Origin: Phycisphaerae bacterium
GTDB taxonomy: Bacteria > Planctomycetota > Phycisphaerae > Sedimentisphaerales > SM23-30
Length of the DNA stretch: 64,000 bases
Assembly (NCBI GenBank): GCA_016342495.1
Contig: JAEIOG010000003.1
Location: 26,800 to 90,799 of the forward strand
Reading direction: 5' to 3'
Positions 48,178 through 58,099 of the stretch are shown one piece after another (positions within the stretch are counted from its first letter, which is position 1; each line of letters starts with the position of its first letter). The notes under the pieces are model-generated. The model was not told the origin of the DNA, searched no databases, and worked only from the letters and a program-made list of their open reading frames with translations. Made by a program: the position numbers and the translations under genes.

Positions 48178-49290
48178 TTAGCACCAGATAAAAGGATCCT
48201 TGTCTTTACTGCAAAGATTAACGGTCAGCTTATTATCAAATTTACGCAATTGGGCAGCTAATTTTGCCAGTATCAATCTTTCGGAATTACTGTGGCTGAC
48301 ACAAATAGTTGTTATCCCGGCGGCTTGCAGTTCTAATGCGTGATGATGTTTAAGCTCACCGGTAAGATAGAAGTCACAGTTTTGTTTAATAACGTTACGC
48401 AGCAGTGTGCCGCACGATCCGGCACAGGCAGCACCTTTTTGGACTTTGCCTTTGGCCGGGCCGATTATGCCAACTGATTTAATTTTCAGACTTTTTTTAA
48501 TATGTTCAATGAGTGTTGGTATAGCGATGGGTTTTTCAAGTAAACCGATACGACCAAGACCAGAATCATTACCCTTCAAGAGCGGGATAATATCATAAGC
48601 TGGTTCCTGATAGCTATGGGCTTTACTCATGGCATTAACTACTTTTTTGAGTAAATTAGTTGGGACAATTGTCTCAAATTTATATTCGGCAGTTTCGGTA
48701 AAAGAATCTGCCTTACCTATTGTCGGACTGCTATCGGGACCACAATAAAAGCTACCTGTCCCGGCTGCCTTAAAACTGCATTGGCTGTAATGGCTATCAG
48801 GGTCTGCACTGCCTGCACCAGCGGCAAAGACTGCCTGGCTCACAGGTGCAATATCATCTTCAGGGACAAAGCAGACTATCTTGCAATATTTGCCTGTTTC
48901 ATATTCACCCGGGGCAAGCGGTGTAGTATTTTTTAAGCCAAGCATATCAGCTAAAGCATCATTAACGCCACCGGGTGCAACATCCAAAGCGGTATGAAAA
49001 CTATAAATAGCTATATTGCTACGAATTGCCTCAAAAAGTAAAGGTGAGGGCCCCTGACCAGCGACTACTTTTTTAACCGGTTCAAAAATAGGCGGATGAT
49101 AGGCGATAATCAGATCGACTTTTTTAGCCCGGGCAACATCCAGAACTTCACGAGTCAAATCAATGGTCAGCATTATGTTTTTGATATCGCTGGCAGTATC
49201 ACCAGCAAGCAAGCCAACATTGTCCCATTCTTCGGCAAGTTCCAGCGGCGCAATTTCATTTAGCTTTACAAGTAATTTTTCCAGTTTCAT
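48178..49290 (-). CDS. Nif3-like dinuclear metal centre protein
   Basis: LVKLNEIAPLELAEEWDNVGLLAGD, IIAYHPPIFEPVKKV, IYSFHTALDVAPGGVNDALADMLGL, CAGSCGTLL, FYLTGELKHHHALELQAAGITTICVSHSNSER. Confidence 0.95.
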   Translation of the reverse strand: MKLEKLLVKLNEIAPLELAEEWDNVGLLAGDTASDIKNIMLTIDLTREVLDVARAKKVDLIIAYHPPIFEPVKKVVAGQGPSPLLFEAIRSNIAIYSFHTALDVAPGGVNDALADMLGLKNTTPLAPGEYETGKYCKIVCFVPEDDIAPVSQAVFAAGAGSADPDSHYSQCSFKAAGTGSFYCGPDSSPTIGKADSFTETAEYKFETIVPTNLLKKVVNAMSKAHSYQEPAYDIIPLLKGNDSGLGRIGLLEKPIAIPTLIEHIKKSLKIKSVGIIGPAKGKVQKGAACAGSCGTLLRNVIKQNCDFYLTGELKHHHALELQAAGITTICVSHSNSERLILAKLAAQLRKFDNKLTVNLCSKDKDPFIWC

Positions 49291-49319
49291 ATTTGTACTT
49301 TAAACCTTTTACACATAAC

Positions 49320-50186
49320 TCATTCAGTTTTATCACGGTAGCACGCATGCAGCAGTTTATAAACTTCGCCGGGCTCATCGGAAAACTTATGAGCTTCGAA
49401 TTGCCGCACAGGCATAAGTTCCATAATAGTATTAGCCAGAAACATTTCAGAAGCTGAAGTTATATCCTGAATACCAAGCTCCCGTTCAATACATTCTATT
49501 CCCTTTTCTCTGCAAATTTCCAGAATAACTTTCCTTGCCACACCATCAAATACCGGGGTATCCAAAGGTGGAGTAGTGACCGTATCGCCATGAACTAAAA
49601 AGACATTGCTCATACAGGCGTCAGCCAAACGATTCGTCGGGGTAAACCAGATAGCTTCGCCAGCTTTTTTAATCTGAGCTTCCTGCAGGGCAATAAGGCG
49701 AGGGAAATTATTGAGTGTTTGCAGGCCGGCAGTTGGATCGGTTGGGTTTTGTCTCTGGTTGGCTATGACTACCAGCATACCGGCATCGTAAAGCTCGTCC
49801 GGATAAGCCGTCATTGCCGTAGCGGTAATAATCAATGTGCTTTGCAGCTTAGAATCTTTAGTAATATTACGAAAACTCCCCGGTGTTATAGTAAGTCGAA
49901 TCCGGGCATTGTCAAGTTCGTTGGCTTTTAAAATCTGGCTGATGGCATCTTTGATATTTTCCGGGCTATGACTAAGCTGCATCCCCAGTTTTTTAGCTGA
50001 GGCAAAGAGATTGTTTATATGGTCATCAATACGAAAAACCTTGCCATTGTAAGATCGCAGGGTTTCAAAAAGTCCGGCTCCATGGGTTAAACCGCTATCG
50101 AATATACTGATTGCGGCATTATCGGCATCAACTAATTTATCATTTATAAATACTTGTTCGGCCATTTCTCTAATTTCACTTTTCAT
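49320..50186 (-). CDS. Class IV aminotransferase (PabC/IlvE-like)
   Basis: ISIFDSGLTHGAGLFETLRSYNGKVFRIDDHINNLFASAKKLGM; EAIWFTPTNRLADACMSNVFLV; EMFLANTIMELMPV. Confidence 0.92.
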   Translation of the reverse strand: MKSEIREMAEQVFINDKLVDADNAAISIFDSGLTHGAGLFETLRSYNGKVFRIDDHINNLFASAKKLGMQLSHSPENIKDAISQILKANELDNARIRLTITPGSFRNITKDSKLQSTLIITATAMTAYPDELYDAGMLVVIANQRQNPTDPTAGLQTLNNFPRLIALQEAQIKKAGEAIWFTPTNRLADACMSNVFLVHGDTVTTPPLDTPVFDGVARKVILEICREKGIECIERELGIQDITSASEMFLANTIMELMPVRQFEAHKFSDEPGEVYKLLHACYRDKTE

Positions 50187-50869
50187 TTATTAATATCTTT
50201 ATCCCAGAATTCCACATGAAGTCTGGGGCAAAATGTAAAACCTTTTTCAATACACCAGTTAGCCACCATCGGAGCTAAGGTTCGATAGGCCATCCGGTCA
50301 GTAGCCTGAGGCATTAACATCACTTTATCGCATTGTAGCGGGCCAAGCTGGTCAATTATCCGCTGAGTTTCAGCAATATCAGTTTCGTTTGCCACAACAA
50401 ATTTCAACTGATAATCATAATTGTCGATGAAATTGGCCAGCGCGTCAAGGTTCAAACGAGATTTTTCATGATTTTGACCTTGCGGGCCATCCGGAGTGGA
50501 ATTAGATAATTTAGGACTGATACTCATTAAATCGACACTTAAAGGCATATAACCGGTGGCTGCGGTTTCCAAAGTAATATGAAAACCCTCATTTCGCAAC
50601 GCCGCCAACAGGATTTCCAGATTATCATGAATTAATGGCTCGCCACCGGTAACTACTATATGAGTACAACCAAAAGATTTTACTTTTTCAATAATCTTAT
50701 CAATAGCCATCTCATCACCGGCATCGGTTGGCCAGCTATAAGCCGTATCACACCATCGACAGCGCAAATTGCATCCTGCCAGACGAATAAAAACCGAAAC
50801 CACCCCAGCTAAACGACCTTCACCCTGAATAGATTTGAAAATTTGGGTTATGTTGAATTTTGTTGTCAA
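50183..50869 (-). CDS. queE: 7-carboxy-7-deazaguanine synthase (radical SAM)
   Basis: FKSIQGEGRLAGVVSVFIRLAGCNLRCRWCDTAYSW; HIVVTGGEPLIH. Confidence 0.95.
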   Translation of the reverse strand: MTTKFNITQIFKSIQGEGRLAGVVSVFIRLAGCNLRCRWCDTAYSWPTDAGDEMAIDKIIEKVKSFGCTHIVVTGGEPLIHDNLEILLAALRNEGFHITLETAATGYMPLSVDLMSISPKLSNSTPDGPQGQNHEKSRLNLDALANFIDNYDYQLKFVVANETDIAETQRIIDQLGPLQCDKVMLMPQATDRMAYRTLAPMVANWCIEKGFTFCPRLHVEFWDKDINK

Positions 50870-51120
50870 ATTTATTTCCTTTTAGTTAATACCTGAAATC
50901 AATTTATCTATCGCCAGATGCCCATGCCCTTAATCAAAATCTCAATACTCAAACACCGACAGCATTGGTCTTACCTGCAAGGTGCAATGGCCCAACTAGG
51001 GTCAAATATTAAATCCGTACCAGTATAACAGAAAGCCCTGACAGCACAAGACCCTTCAATTGATTGTAGCTAAGCAGCGATGGTTTCACAGCTGACCGGT
51101 ATAAAAAAACCAGAAATCTC

Positions 51121-51191
51121 AACGCAAAAGTCGCTAGAGCCACAAAAGATGCTATATAACTCTGCCTTCTTAATCTTGCGACTTTTGCGTT
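51121..51191. repeat. MITE-like 71-bp element with 14-bp perfect terminal inverted repeats
   Basis: AACGCAAAAGTCGC (51121-51134) and GCGACTTTTGCGTT (51178-51191). Confidence 0.85.
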
Positions 51192-51250
51192 AAATAATCA
51201 TTTTGGATTGGAATTGGGTTAATTCCCGGCTTAAGTGGACTTGCTTATAC

Positions 51251-51288
51251 AGCCCGTAGAGACAAGGCATGCCTTGTCTCTACGGGCT
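51251..51288. repeat. 38-bp perfect palindrome
   Basis: AGCCCGTAGAGACAAGGCATGCCTTGTCTCTACGGGCT equals its own reverse complement. Confidence 0.95.
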
Positions 51289-51422
51289 CCGCTTAAAGCT
51301 GAACAAAACTTATATAAGGAAATAACTGTTGATAGCATCGCTTCCGTTGAACGTCACATCTGGCTGGATAGCAGACGCCAGAGCAGGGCTTTTGGACACA
51401 ATGTAAATTTGCTTTTAATTAC

Positions 51423-52889
51423 TTAACCTATTTGCGCTCTTTTATTTTCTGCTGCTTTCTTATAGGCGGGGTTTGTAATTGGAATTTTACCTTTTGTTTT
51501 CTGGATCCAACCGGTAAGTTTTTCATCCAGCATTTTAACGATATCCGGTTTGCTGCTTGCCATATTAGTTGTCTCTGACATGTCATTCTTCAGGTCAAAT
51601 AATTCATATTTGGCGGGCCCGGCATAGCGTTTGATCAATTTCCATTGCTCATCACGTATAACGCTATAAGGCAATTCCGCATTATCGCGATAATGTGGAT
51701 AATGCCAGAACAATGTCCTTTCCGGGATCTTACCGCTCTGTTTCAACAAAGGCACTAAACTCACACCATCAATAGTCTTGTTTCGAGGTAATGGCTGGGC
51801 GGTCATTTCACAAATCGTTGGCAATGCATCTGGAGAAATAATTGGAGTATCACAAGTGCTGCCAGGAGCTATCTTTCCGGGCCAGCGAACAATCCATGGT
51901 TCACGAATGCCGCCTTCATAAGGGTAGCCTTTGCCGGATCGCAGAGGTTTATTTGTAGTAACAGAAACATGGCCGCCATTGTCGGAAGTAAAAATCACAA
52001 CAGTATTGTCGGCCACACCCAATGCATCCAATTTATCCATAATCGCCCCGACAGCATTATCAACGCTTTCGATCATAGCGGCATAAGCAGAATTGAGATT
52101 TTCATAGCCGGTTGGCTTGGGTTTATTATCATATTTCTGCTTAATTTCAGCTATCGCCTGAATAGGCATATGTACCGCATAATGGGCCATATACAAAAAG
52201 AATGGTTTTTCCTGACCGACAGCGGTTTCGATAAAACCGAGGGCTTCATCAGATTCTCTAACAGTCAAATATTCACCCGTTTGACGCGGTGGCAATGTAG
52301 GAATCCCATAAGGATCAAAATAACCCTGGAAAGGATGACCCCATGAACAGCCACCATAATTATAATCAAAACCCTGGGCACCGGGATAAAATGAACTGCC
52401 GCCTAAATGCCATTTGCCAACATGACAAGTTGTATAGCCCGCTGGCTTTAACATTTCAGCGATTGTTATTTCCGAAGAATCCATGAAAACATAATTTTTG
52501 GGACACAGCACTTCCTTGCTGGCCGAACCTTCATAACCCTGGGGGTTAGTAGTTGATTCTGATGGGCGAATCCAATCGGTTACGCCAAGTCGGGCTGGAT
52601 ACCTACCGGTCAAAGTCGCCGCCCGCGTAGGAGAGCACACCGCACAAGCTGCATAACCTTGCGTAAATTTCATCCCCTGAGATGCCAGACGGTCTATATT
52701 AGGCGTTTCATACCAGGTATTGCCATATTGGGCGCAATAACAGCCAACATCAGCCCAGCCAAGGTCATCGACCAGAATTAAAACTACATTTGGCTTAACA
52801 GGGGTGGTTTGCCCTGCTGCAAATTTTGGCAAAGCAATAGCTGACAACATGCCAGCACCAGCAGCTTTTAAGAAATTTCTACGATTCAT
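51423..52889 (-). CDS. Exported sulfatase (arylsulfatase family)
   Basis: Tat-like leader MNRRNFLKAAGAGML; PNVVLILVDDLGWADVGCY; CSPTRAATLTGRYPAR (formylglycine C-x-P-x-R motif); GKWHLG; TSDNGG. Confidence 0.96.
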   Translation of the reverse strand: MNRRNFLKAAGAGMLSAIALPKFAAGQTTPVKPNVVLILVDDLGWADVGCYCAQYGNTWYETPNIDRLASQGMKFTQGYAACAVCSPTRAATLTGRYPARLGVTDWIRPSESTTNPQGYEGSASKEVLCPKNYVFMDSSEITIAEMLKPAGYTTCHVGKWHLGGSSFYPGAQGFDYNYGGCSWGHPFQGYFDPYGIPTLPPRQTGEYLTVRESDEALGFIETAVGQEKPFFLYMAHYAVHMPIQAIAEIKQKYDNKPKPTGYENLNSAYAAMIESVDNAVGAIMDKLDALGVADNTVVIFTSDNGGHVSVTTNKPLRSGKGYPYEGGIREPWIVRWPGKIAPGSTCDTPIISPDALPTICEMTAQPLPRNKTIDGVSLVPLLKQSGKIPERTLFWHYPHYRDNAELPYSVIRDEQWKLIKRYAGPAKYELFDLKNDMSETTNMASSKPDIVKMLDEKLTGWIQKTKGKIPITNPAYKKAAENKRAQIG

Positions 52890-52900
52890 ATCAACTCCAT

Positions 52901-55774
52901 TTATTCACTATCTAGCCAACTATGGGCAATAATTGCAAAATCATTTACTGTAACAATACAATCACTATCCATATCGGTCAAGTTAAAATTATTATAACAC
53001 TGCCCAGTGCCTGTCAGCACTATATCATCAAATAAAATATTCCCAGCTCCACCAGTTTGACTATGACAACCAATTTCAATTTTAGCAAGCTGGCCAATTC
53101 CATCGGCAAGGCCAATTGAATCAGTCCGCCACAATAAAACATCAGCAAGGTCAATATCCCACCGCTGCCACTGGCCCAGTGGCAAAGCCTCTATTCCTCC
53201 GGGATATTCAACCGTTACAGGCAAACCCCCATCAGCTCCATATAAACTGCAATATAGCGAACCACTATCACCTGACAAACGCTTGGCCAATATGGAGGCA
53301 CTAACATAACCAGCGAAATCATCACTGATAATCGAAGGAGTATATTCAAATCCTATCCGATGGCAATCGCCCAGGTCATAATCCCAGCTAAGTGCATTAT
53401 TACCTTGTTCATTCAACAATACCAAACTGCCGGTAGCCCAGTTATCAGCAACAATCTCGAATTCATCTTCAACATAACTATCGAAATCCGCTAAAACAAC
53501 ATTTGCTATCGAGACATAATTATCTGCCATCCAGTCATTAGCGATCAGGCCAACATCATACAAATTAACACTACGGTCTCTATTTGCATCCCCTGTCATA
53601 GGCAATTTACCAGCTTCAAGTTCAATATCCATTTGGCTAATCGCGTCATCCCAGATAATAAACTCATCGATACTTCCGACAAAACTATATCGTTTCGCAT
53701 AAGTTCGTGCAAGCAATGCATCATCTGCAGGAGAAGTAAAATCAATTGGTAATAAACATTGGGCCGCCAACTGCCCATCAACATAAAGCGACAAATCCTG
53801 CCCGGCTTTACATACAACTGCAAGACTATACCACCGATTAATCTCAGGTTTGATATTGCTGTCTAAAATTTCACTGCCCTGATATAAAAATGCAAAACTG
53901 CCGTCGACGCTGAGCATTAATTCCCGTTGATCTTCATCGCCAAAACCAGCAATCCGAGTCAACATATGCCTGTCACTACCAACTTTTACAAAAACAGTCA
54001 TCGTCCAGGAATCATTAACCTCCAGAGGCAGACCATTGGCACTATTAATATTCACACTGGCATCGCCGTCAAGTTTAATTGCATTGCCAACTACACCAAT
54101 ACCAAAATCAACCTGGTTTGGTTCCTGTGCAACAATCAGACCATCGTTTTCCCAGCCACTCCCATCAACAATATAATAATTATTTTCTTGCCAAAGCGTC
54201 TGTTCCATAGCCCAGTGAATCACCTTATAAGGATTTTTATAACTTTTAAAACTCCAGATATGACCCGGGTAAACAGTTGCCGGATCGGTAGAGCCATCTA
54301 TCATATCAACACGCCAAAAATATTGCGTATCAAGCTGTAAAGGCTCGGTTGGCTGATATTGCCCATCGACAAGACCTTCGGCCTTCAAAGACAGATTTTC
54401 AGCATCCACACCATAATATAAATTAAATACCGGTTCAAAATCCACATATCTTCCCTGCCAGCTAAAACCAGTTTCTATCGGTATCTGCGCATCATTATTC
54501 GCTGGCGAAGGACTGGTTACCGTAGGGGTTACCGGAATAATTTGTATGCCATTAATGGCGGCACGATTAGAACTGGCATAAGCTGTCAGAGTAAAATTAT
54601 CACTATCAAGCCCGCGATAAACCACATAATTGCCTTGGGAGTTATCGGCTTCGATAAAGTCACCCGCAAAATCAGCACCCGTTTCTATCCCCACAATAGT
54701 CTCACCAGCAATAGTCATCCACATCGTCCGGTTGTTTTCATCAGAATTATAATAAACATAAACATTATAACCAACACTGGTTAAACTCAGCGGAATATTA
54801 CTAACGGTAATATAATCACCTGCATCAACATCTAAGCCATAATAGCCTTTCATCATTTTGTCATTGCCACCGCTGCCGGTATCGGAATTTTCCCAGGCCG
54901 AACCCCCTTGCCAGCGAATCATTGCCCCGCTTGCGATACCTTTATTGTCAATAAGTGCGACATCACTGCTATGATTAAGACCATCGGCTTCATTAAAATT
55001 ATTCCAATTTGTCAATGGCTCAACACCAGCAATAGCGTCGCTTGCCAGTTCGGTATCACTGTATTTATTAAAATTAATTGAGATAGCACCAGGTAATACT
55101 TTTTCATCAGTTTCGACAATCTGAATACCATTAATTGTTGCCCTGTAAGTCGAATCGCAGCGGCCATTAAGAACCATATCTGTTCCGGTTAATCCGCGAA
55201 ACACTACATAATTTCCTACTGTAGCATTGGCAAAAGAATCTCCAGCCGACTCGATAAATTCCCCGGCATACCTGTAAATTTCCATACCAAATAAATTATA
55301 AGTTCCAATGTTGAAATTCATATTACGAGGATCGGAACTGCTAGCATTTGAATCAAAATAGACATAAACATCATAGCCATTAGCTGCCATCGCAGGGGGG
55401 ATATTGTTGACGATAATAAAACCATCATCGTCATCTCTCAGGCCAAACCATCCTTCCATCATTTTATAATTTTTATCTGCCTGACTACCCCAGCCATTAC
55501 TGTTATAAAAAGAATAACCGACTTTATAAGTCAAACTGGTTCCATCATCAATGCCATCGCTATCGACAAGCCCGATAGGTTCGCTACTTTGAAGCCCGGT
55601 CCCGCCATTATTATAAATATTGTTCCAGTTGGTAGCTTCAGCCACACCGCAAATATCAGAGTTGTCAAGCAGCGTAGCCGTGCCATTATTGAAATTGATG
55701 CTGATTATCTTTGCCAAACCATCAGTGTTAAAATATAACAAGCCCAATAGTATCAATAGAAATAATTTTTTCAT
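52901..55774 (-). CDS. Large secreted protein: two N-terminal SINFN-type modules, LamG-like domain, dockerin-like segments
   Basis: Signal peptide MKKLFLLILLGLLYFNTDGLA; repeated module (KIISINFNNGTATLL... and GAISINFNKYSDTEL...); LamG (WAMEQTLWQENNYYIVDGSGWENDGLIV); GDANRDRSVNLYDVGLIANDWM and DMDSDCIVTVNDFAIIAHSWLDSE. Confidence 0.82.
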   Translation of the reverse strand: MKKLFLLILLGLLYFNTDGLAKIISINFNNGTATLLDNSDICGVAEATNWNNIYNNGGTGLQSSEPIGLVDSDGIDDGTSLTYKVGYSFYNSNGWGSQADKNYKMMEGWFGLRDDDDGFIIVNNIPPAMAANGYDVYVYFDSNASSSDPRNMNFNIGTYNLFGMEIYRYAGEFIESAGDSFANATVGNYVVFRGLTGTDMVLNGRCDSTYRATINGIQIVETDEKVLPGAISINFNKYSDTELASDAIAGVEPLTNWNNFNEADGLNHSSDVALIDNKGIASGAMIRWQGGSAWENSDTGSGGNDKMMKGYYGLDVDAGDYITVSNIPLSLTSVGYNVYVYYNSDENNRTMWMTIAGETIVGIETGADFAGDFIEADNSQGNYVVYRGLDSDNFTLTAYASSNRAAINGIQIIPVTPTVTSPSPANNDAQIPIETGFSWQGRYVDFEPVFNLYYGVDAENLSLKAEGLVDGQYQPTEPLQLDTQYFWRVDMIDGSTDPATVYPGHIWSFKSYKNPYKVIHWAMEQTLWQENNYYIVDGSGWENDGLIVAQEPNQVDFGIGVVGNAIKLDGDASVNINSANGLPLEVNDSWTMTVFVKVGSDRHMLTRIAGFGDEDQRELMLSVDGSFAFLYQGSEILDSNIKPEINRWYSLAVVCKAGQDLSLYVDGQLAAQCLLPIDFTSPADDALLARTYAKRYSFVGSIDEFIIWDDAISQMDIELEAGKLPMTGDANRDRSVNLYDVGLIANDWMADNYVSIANVVLADFDSYVEDEFEIVADNWATGSLVLLNEQGNNALSWDYDLGDCHRIGFEYTPSIISDDFAGYVSASILAKRLSGDSGSLYCSLYGADGGLPVTVEYPGGIEALPLGQWQRWDIDLADVLLWRTDSIGLADGIGQLAKIEIGCHSQTGGAGNILFDDIVLTGTGQCYNNFNLTDMDSDCIVTVNDFAIIAHSWLDSE

Positions 55775-55842
55775 ATTCTCATCCTTGCAAAAAGCGGGAC
55801 GGCTTCAGAAAACCGTCCCGCCTTTATCTTAAACTCAAACTA

Positions 55843-58053
55843 TTATTCAAATCCATAGAAACGATTACTGTCAAGCCAAACTGCCGCCATTGCAGCCAGA
55901 TCGCTTAGCCCTACTTCACAATCGCCATCCATATCACCTGCTATCGCTTCATAGCAAATTGGATCTTCAGGCCTGAATGAAGTATAAACCTCTGCGACTT
56001 CCTTGGCTGTCAATGCATAATTATACACTCTTGCATCATCAAGCATGCCCTGGCCAAAGATATAATCAATCTCAGGCTCAACAGTCTCATTCTTATAATA
56101 ATAACCTATACGAATCGGACTGGTATCATTAACTGGGTTTTTACCAGTAACACCTGTAACCGTTGCCTGCAGGCGACCATCAAGATAAACAGACTTTTCA
56201 CCTGTAGTAATATCAAAAGTTGCCGCGACATGATGCCAGGTGCCATCAAAAGGCTTGACACCGGTAAAGGTGTGATAAACATTACCAGCAAACCACTGCA
56301 AATCACCACTTAGAGCAGATTCTCGCAGCATCCAGACGCGGTCATCTACCGGTGCGGCCTGACCGTGCTTACCAATCATCAGGCGATAGCCATTGACTGT
56401 TGTAGTCTCAGGAGCATTAACCCAAATTGAAACCGACATACGATTAGCTAAATTAAACGCATCAGCCCGTGCTGCAGGAACTTCAATATAAGGCACGCCA
56501 TGTTCATCAAGGTTCAATGCCTGACCATCTTCGCCAGTAGCCCATGAAGCAGTTCCAATAACAGCGCCATCTGCACCAGTTGTCGAACTGTCATTTGCAT
56601 TTCCATCCAGCTTCCAATGCCCTACCAAACGATTAACTGTTAAAGTAGCTGACTTGGAAACAACAGTAGCGGTTGTATTTGTTACTTTACAGAAATACAA
56701 ACCTTCATCAGCGATAACCAATGAAGCACCAATTACCAATGTTTCAGTCAAAGCACCACTAATCCTGCCATCATCTTCTAGTTCAACCTCATCGCCCAAA
56801 ACATTAGTATTTGGATCATAACACCATTGATACTCAAGCTCACCAACGACAGGATTGGTTGCTGAAACCATAAACATCGCACCTGCCTGTGGCATAGCAT
56901 TGGTATCAGCTGGCAAATCAGAATCAAGCACAGGTAATGTTTTAACCGTTTCAAAACTGAATATATCACTTTGAATATCGCCAGAACTTGCCAGTTGTTT
57001 GACATACCAGAAATATTTACTATCTGATTGAACCGTGACAGCTAAAGAAGTTGCACTTGCTGACAGAGGTGTCGCATTCTGTTTTGTCATAGTAGTGATA
57101 CTATCGCCCAGATAAACATCGAAACCGGTAATCTTAGGATTAGGAACTCCTGGGGTATTAGGATCATCACCAGGGGTCCAGTTCAATGTCAAACCCGCAG
57201 GCTCAACATCGACAGAAGTATTCTCTGGAGAAACTAGCTGCGGTGCATAATAAACATCTTTATATGTTGTAGTCAGATTATATTTTTTAGCAAGATAACT
57301 TCCAACCAGATTGATTTCATAATCTGTTAAGTTACGATTAAATACCAGCATTTCCGCAATAAGACCATCAAATCTTGTGGTTGCACTATATAAGTGCGCT
57401 ACACGGCCAATAGCTACTGAACTACCGCCAAATTCATGAGTTCCCAAAGCACCATAAGCGACGGTCTGAGCAGCACCATCAACCCACATACCGTAAGCCA
57501 TACCGCCGCCGCCAGCATAACCATTGGATATCAGGTAAAACTCATCCTGACTTAAAGCAGTTGTCCAGTGTGGAGCTCCGCCAACTAAGCGATTCCAGGT
57601 ATCAGTTGGCCCTTCAAAACAGAAATGGGTAATCTCTCTATTACCGGCACCTATTTTGTCACCTAAACCAAACAAAGGACGGGTGTGGCTACCAGTACCA
57701 AAAGAACCAACACTGCAAACAGCAAAAACCACAAAAGGATTATCACCTTGCAGTAAAGTTCCAGCGGTATTAGCAGCTGTAAGAAAATCATCAATACCAT
57801 CAAAATCTAATGCGGGCATCCCGCCAATTGCATCGACAACATATAGCGGACTTCCTGCGGCATTTGGCGCCACAGCATCAATGCCTACCGGAGACCAGTC
57901 AGTTGTAGAACTAACGGGTTGGCCATCGGCCACACCCGTAATTGTACTTGCGTCCATATGATGAATCAAGCCATCAGTAACAGGCGAACCCGCCCAGACA
58001 AAGCTAACCGTAGTCAGCAAAAGAATCATTATAGTTTTTATTGTTGTTTTCAT
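55843..58053 (-). CDS. Secreted LamG-domain protein with C-terminal dockerin-like motif
   Basis: MKTTIKTIMILLLTTVSFVWAG leader; LamG segment GHWKLDGNANDSSTTGADGAVIG; C-terminus AGDMDGDCEVGLSDLAAMAAVWLDSNRFYGFE. Confidence 0.85.
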   Translation of the reverse strand: MKTTIKTIMILLLTTVSFVWAGSPVTDGLIHHMDASTITGVADGQPVSSTTDWSPVGIDAVAPNAAGSPLYVVDAIGGMPALDFDGIDDFLTAANTAGTLLQGDNPFVVFAVCSVGSFGTGSHTRPLFGLGDKIGAGNREITHFCFEGPTDTWNRLVGGAPHWTTALSQDEFYLISNGYAGGGGMAYGMWVDGAAQTVAYGALGTHEFGGSSVAIGRVAHLYSATTRFDGLIAEMLVFNRNLTDYEINLVGSYLAKKYNLTTTYKDVYYAPQLVSPENTSVDVEPAGLTLNWTPGDDPNTPGVPNPKITGFDVYLGDSITTMTKQNATPLSASATSLAVTVQSDSKYFWYVKQLASSGDIQSDIFSFETVKTLPVLDSDLPADTNAMPQAGAMFMVSATNPVVGELEYQWCYDPNTNVLGDEVELEDDGRISGALTETLVIGASLVIADEGLYFCKVTNTTATVVSKSATLTVNRLVGHWKLDGNANDSSTTGADGAVIGTASWATGEDGQALNLDEHGVPYIEVPAARADAFNLANRMSVSIWVNAPETTTVNGYRLMIGKHGQAAPVDDRVWMLRESALSGDLQWFAGNVYHTFTGVKPFDGTWHHVAATFDITTGEKSVYLDGRLQATVTGVTGKNPVNDTSPIRIGYYYKNETVEPEIDYIFGQGMLDDARVYNYALTAKEVAEVYTSFRPEDPICYEAIAGDMDGDCEVGLSDLAAMAAVWLDSNRFYGFE

Positions 58054-58099
58054 TTTTTATTTCCTTTCATCAATAGATGATTATTTTCATTTTCCTTGC

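Noticed and set aside
51235-51426. 63-aa plus-strand ORF MDLLIQPVETRHALSLRAP...
   Set aside because: Reads through the 38-bp palindrome; no RBS or protein features.
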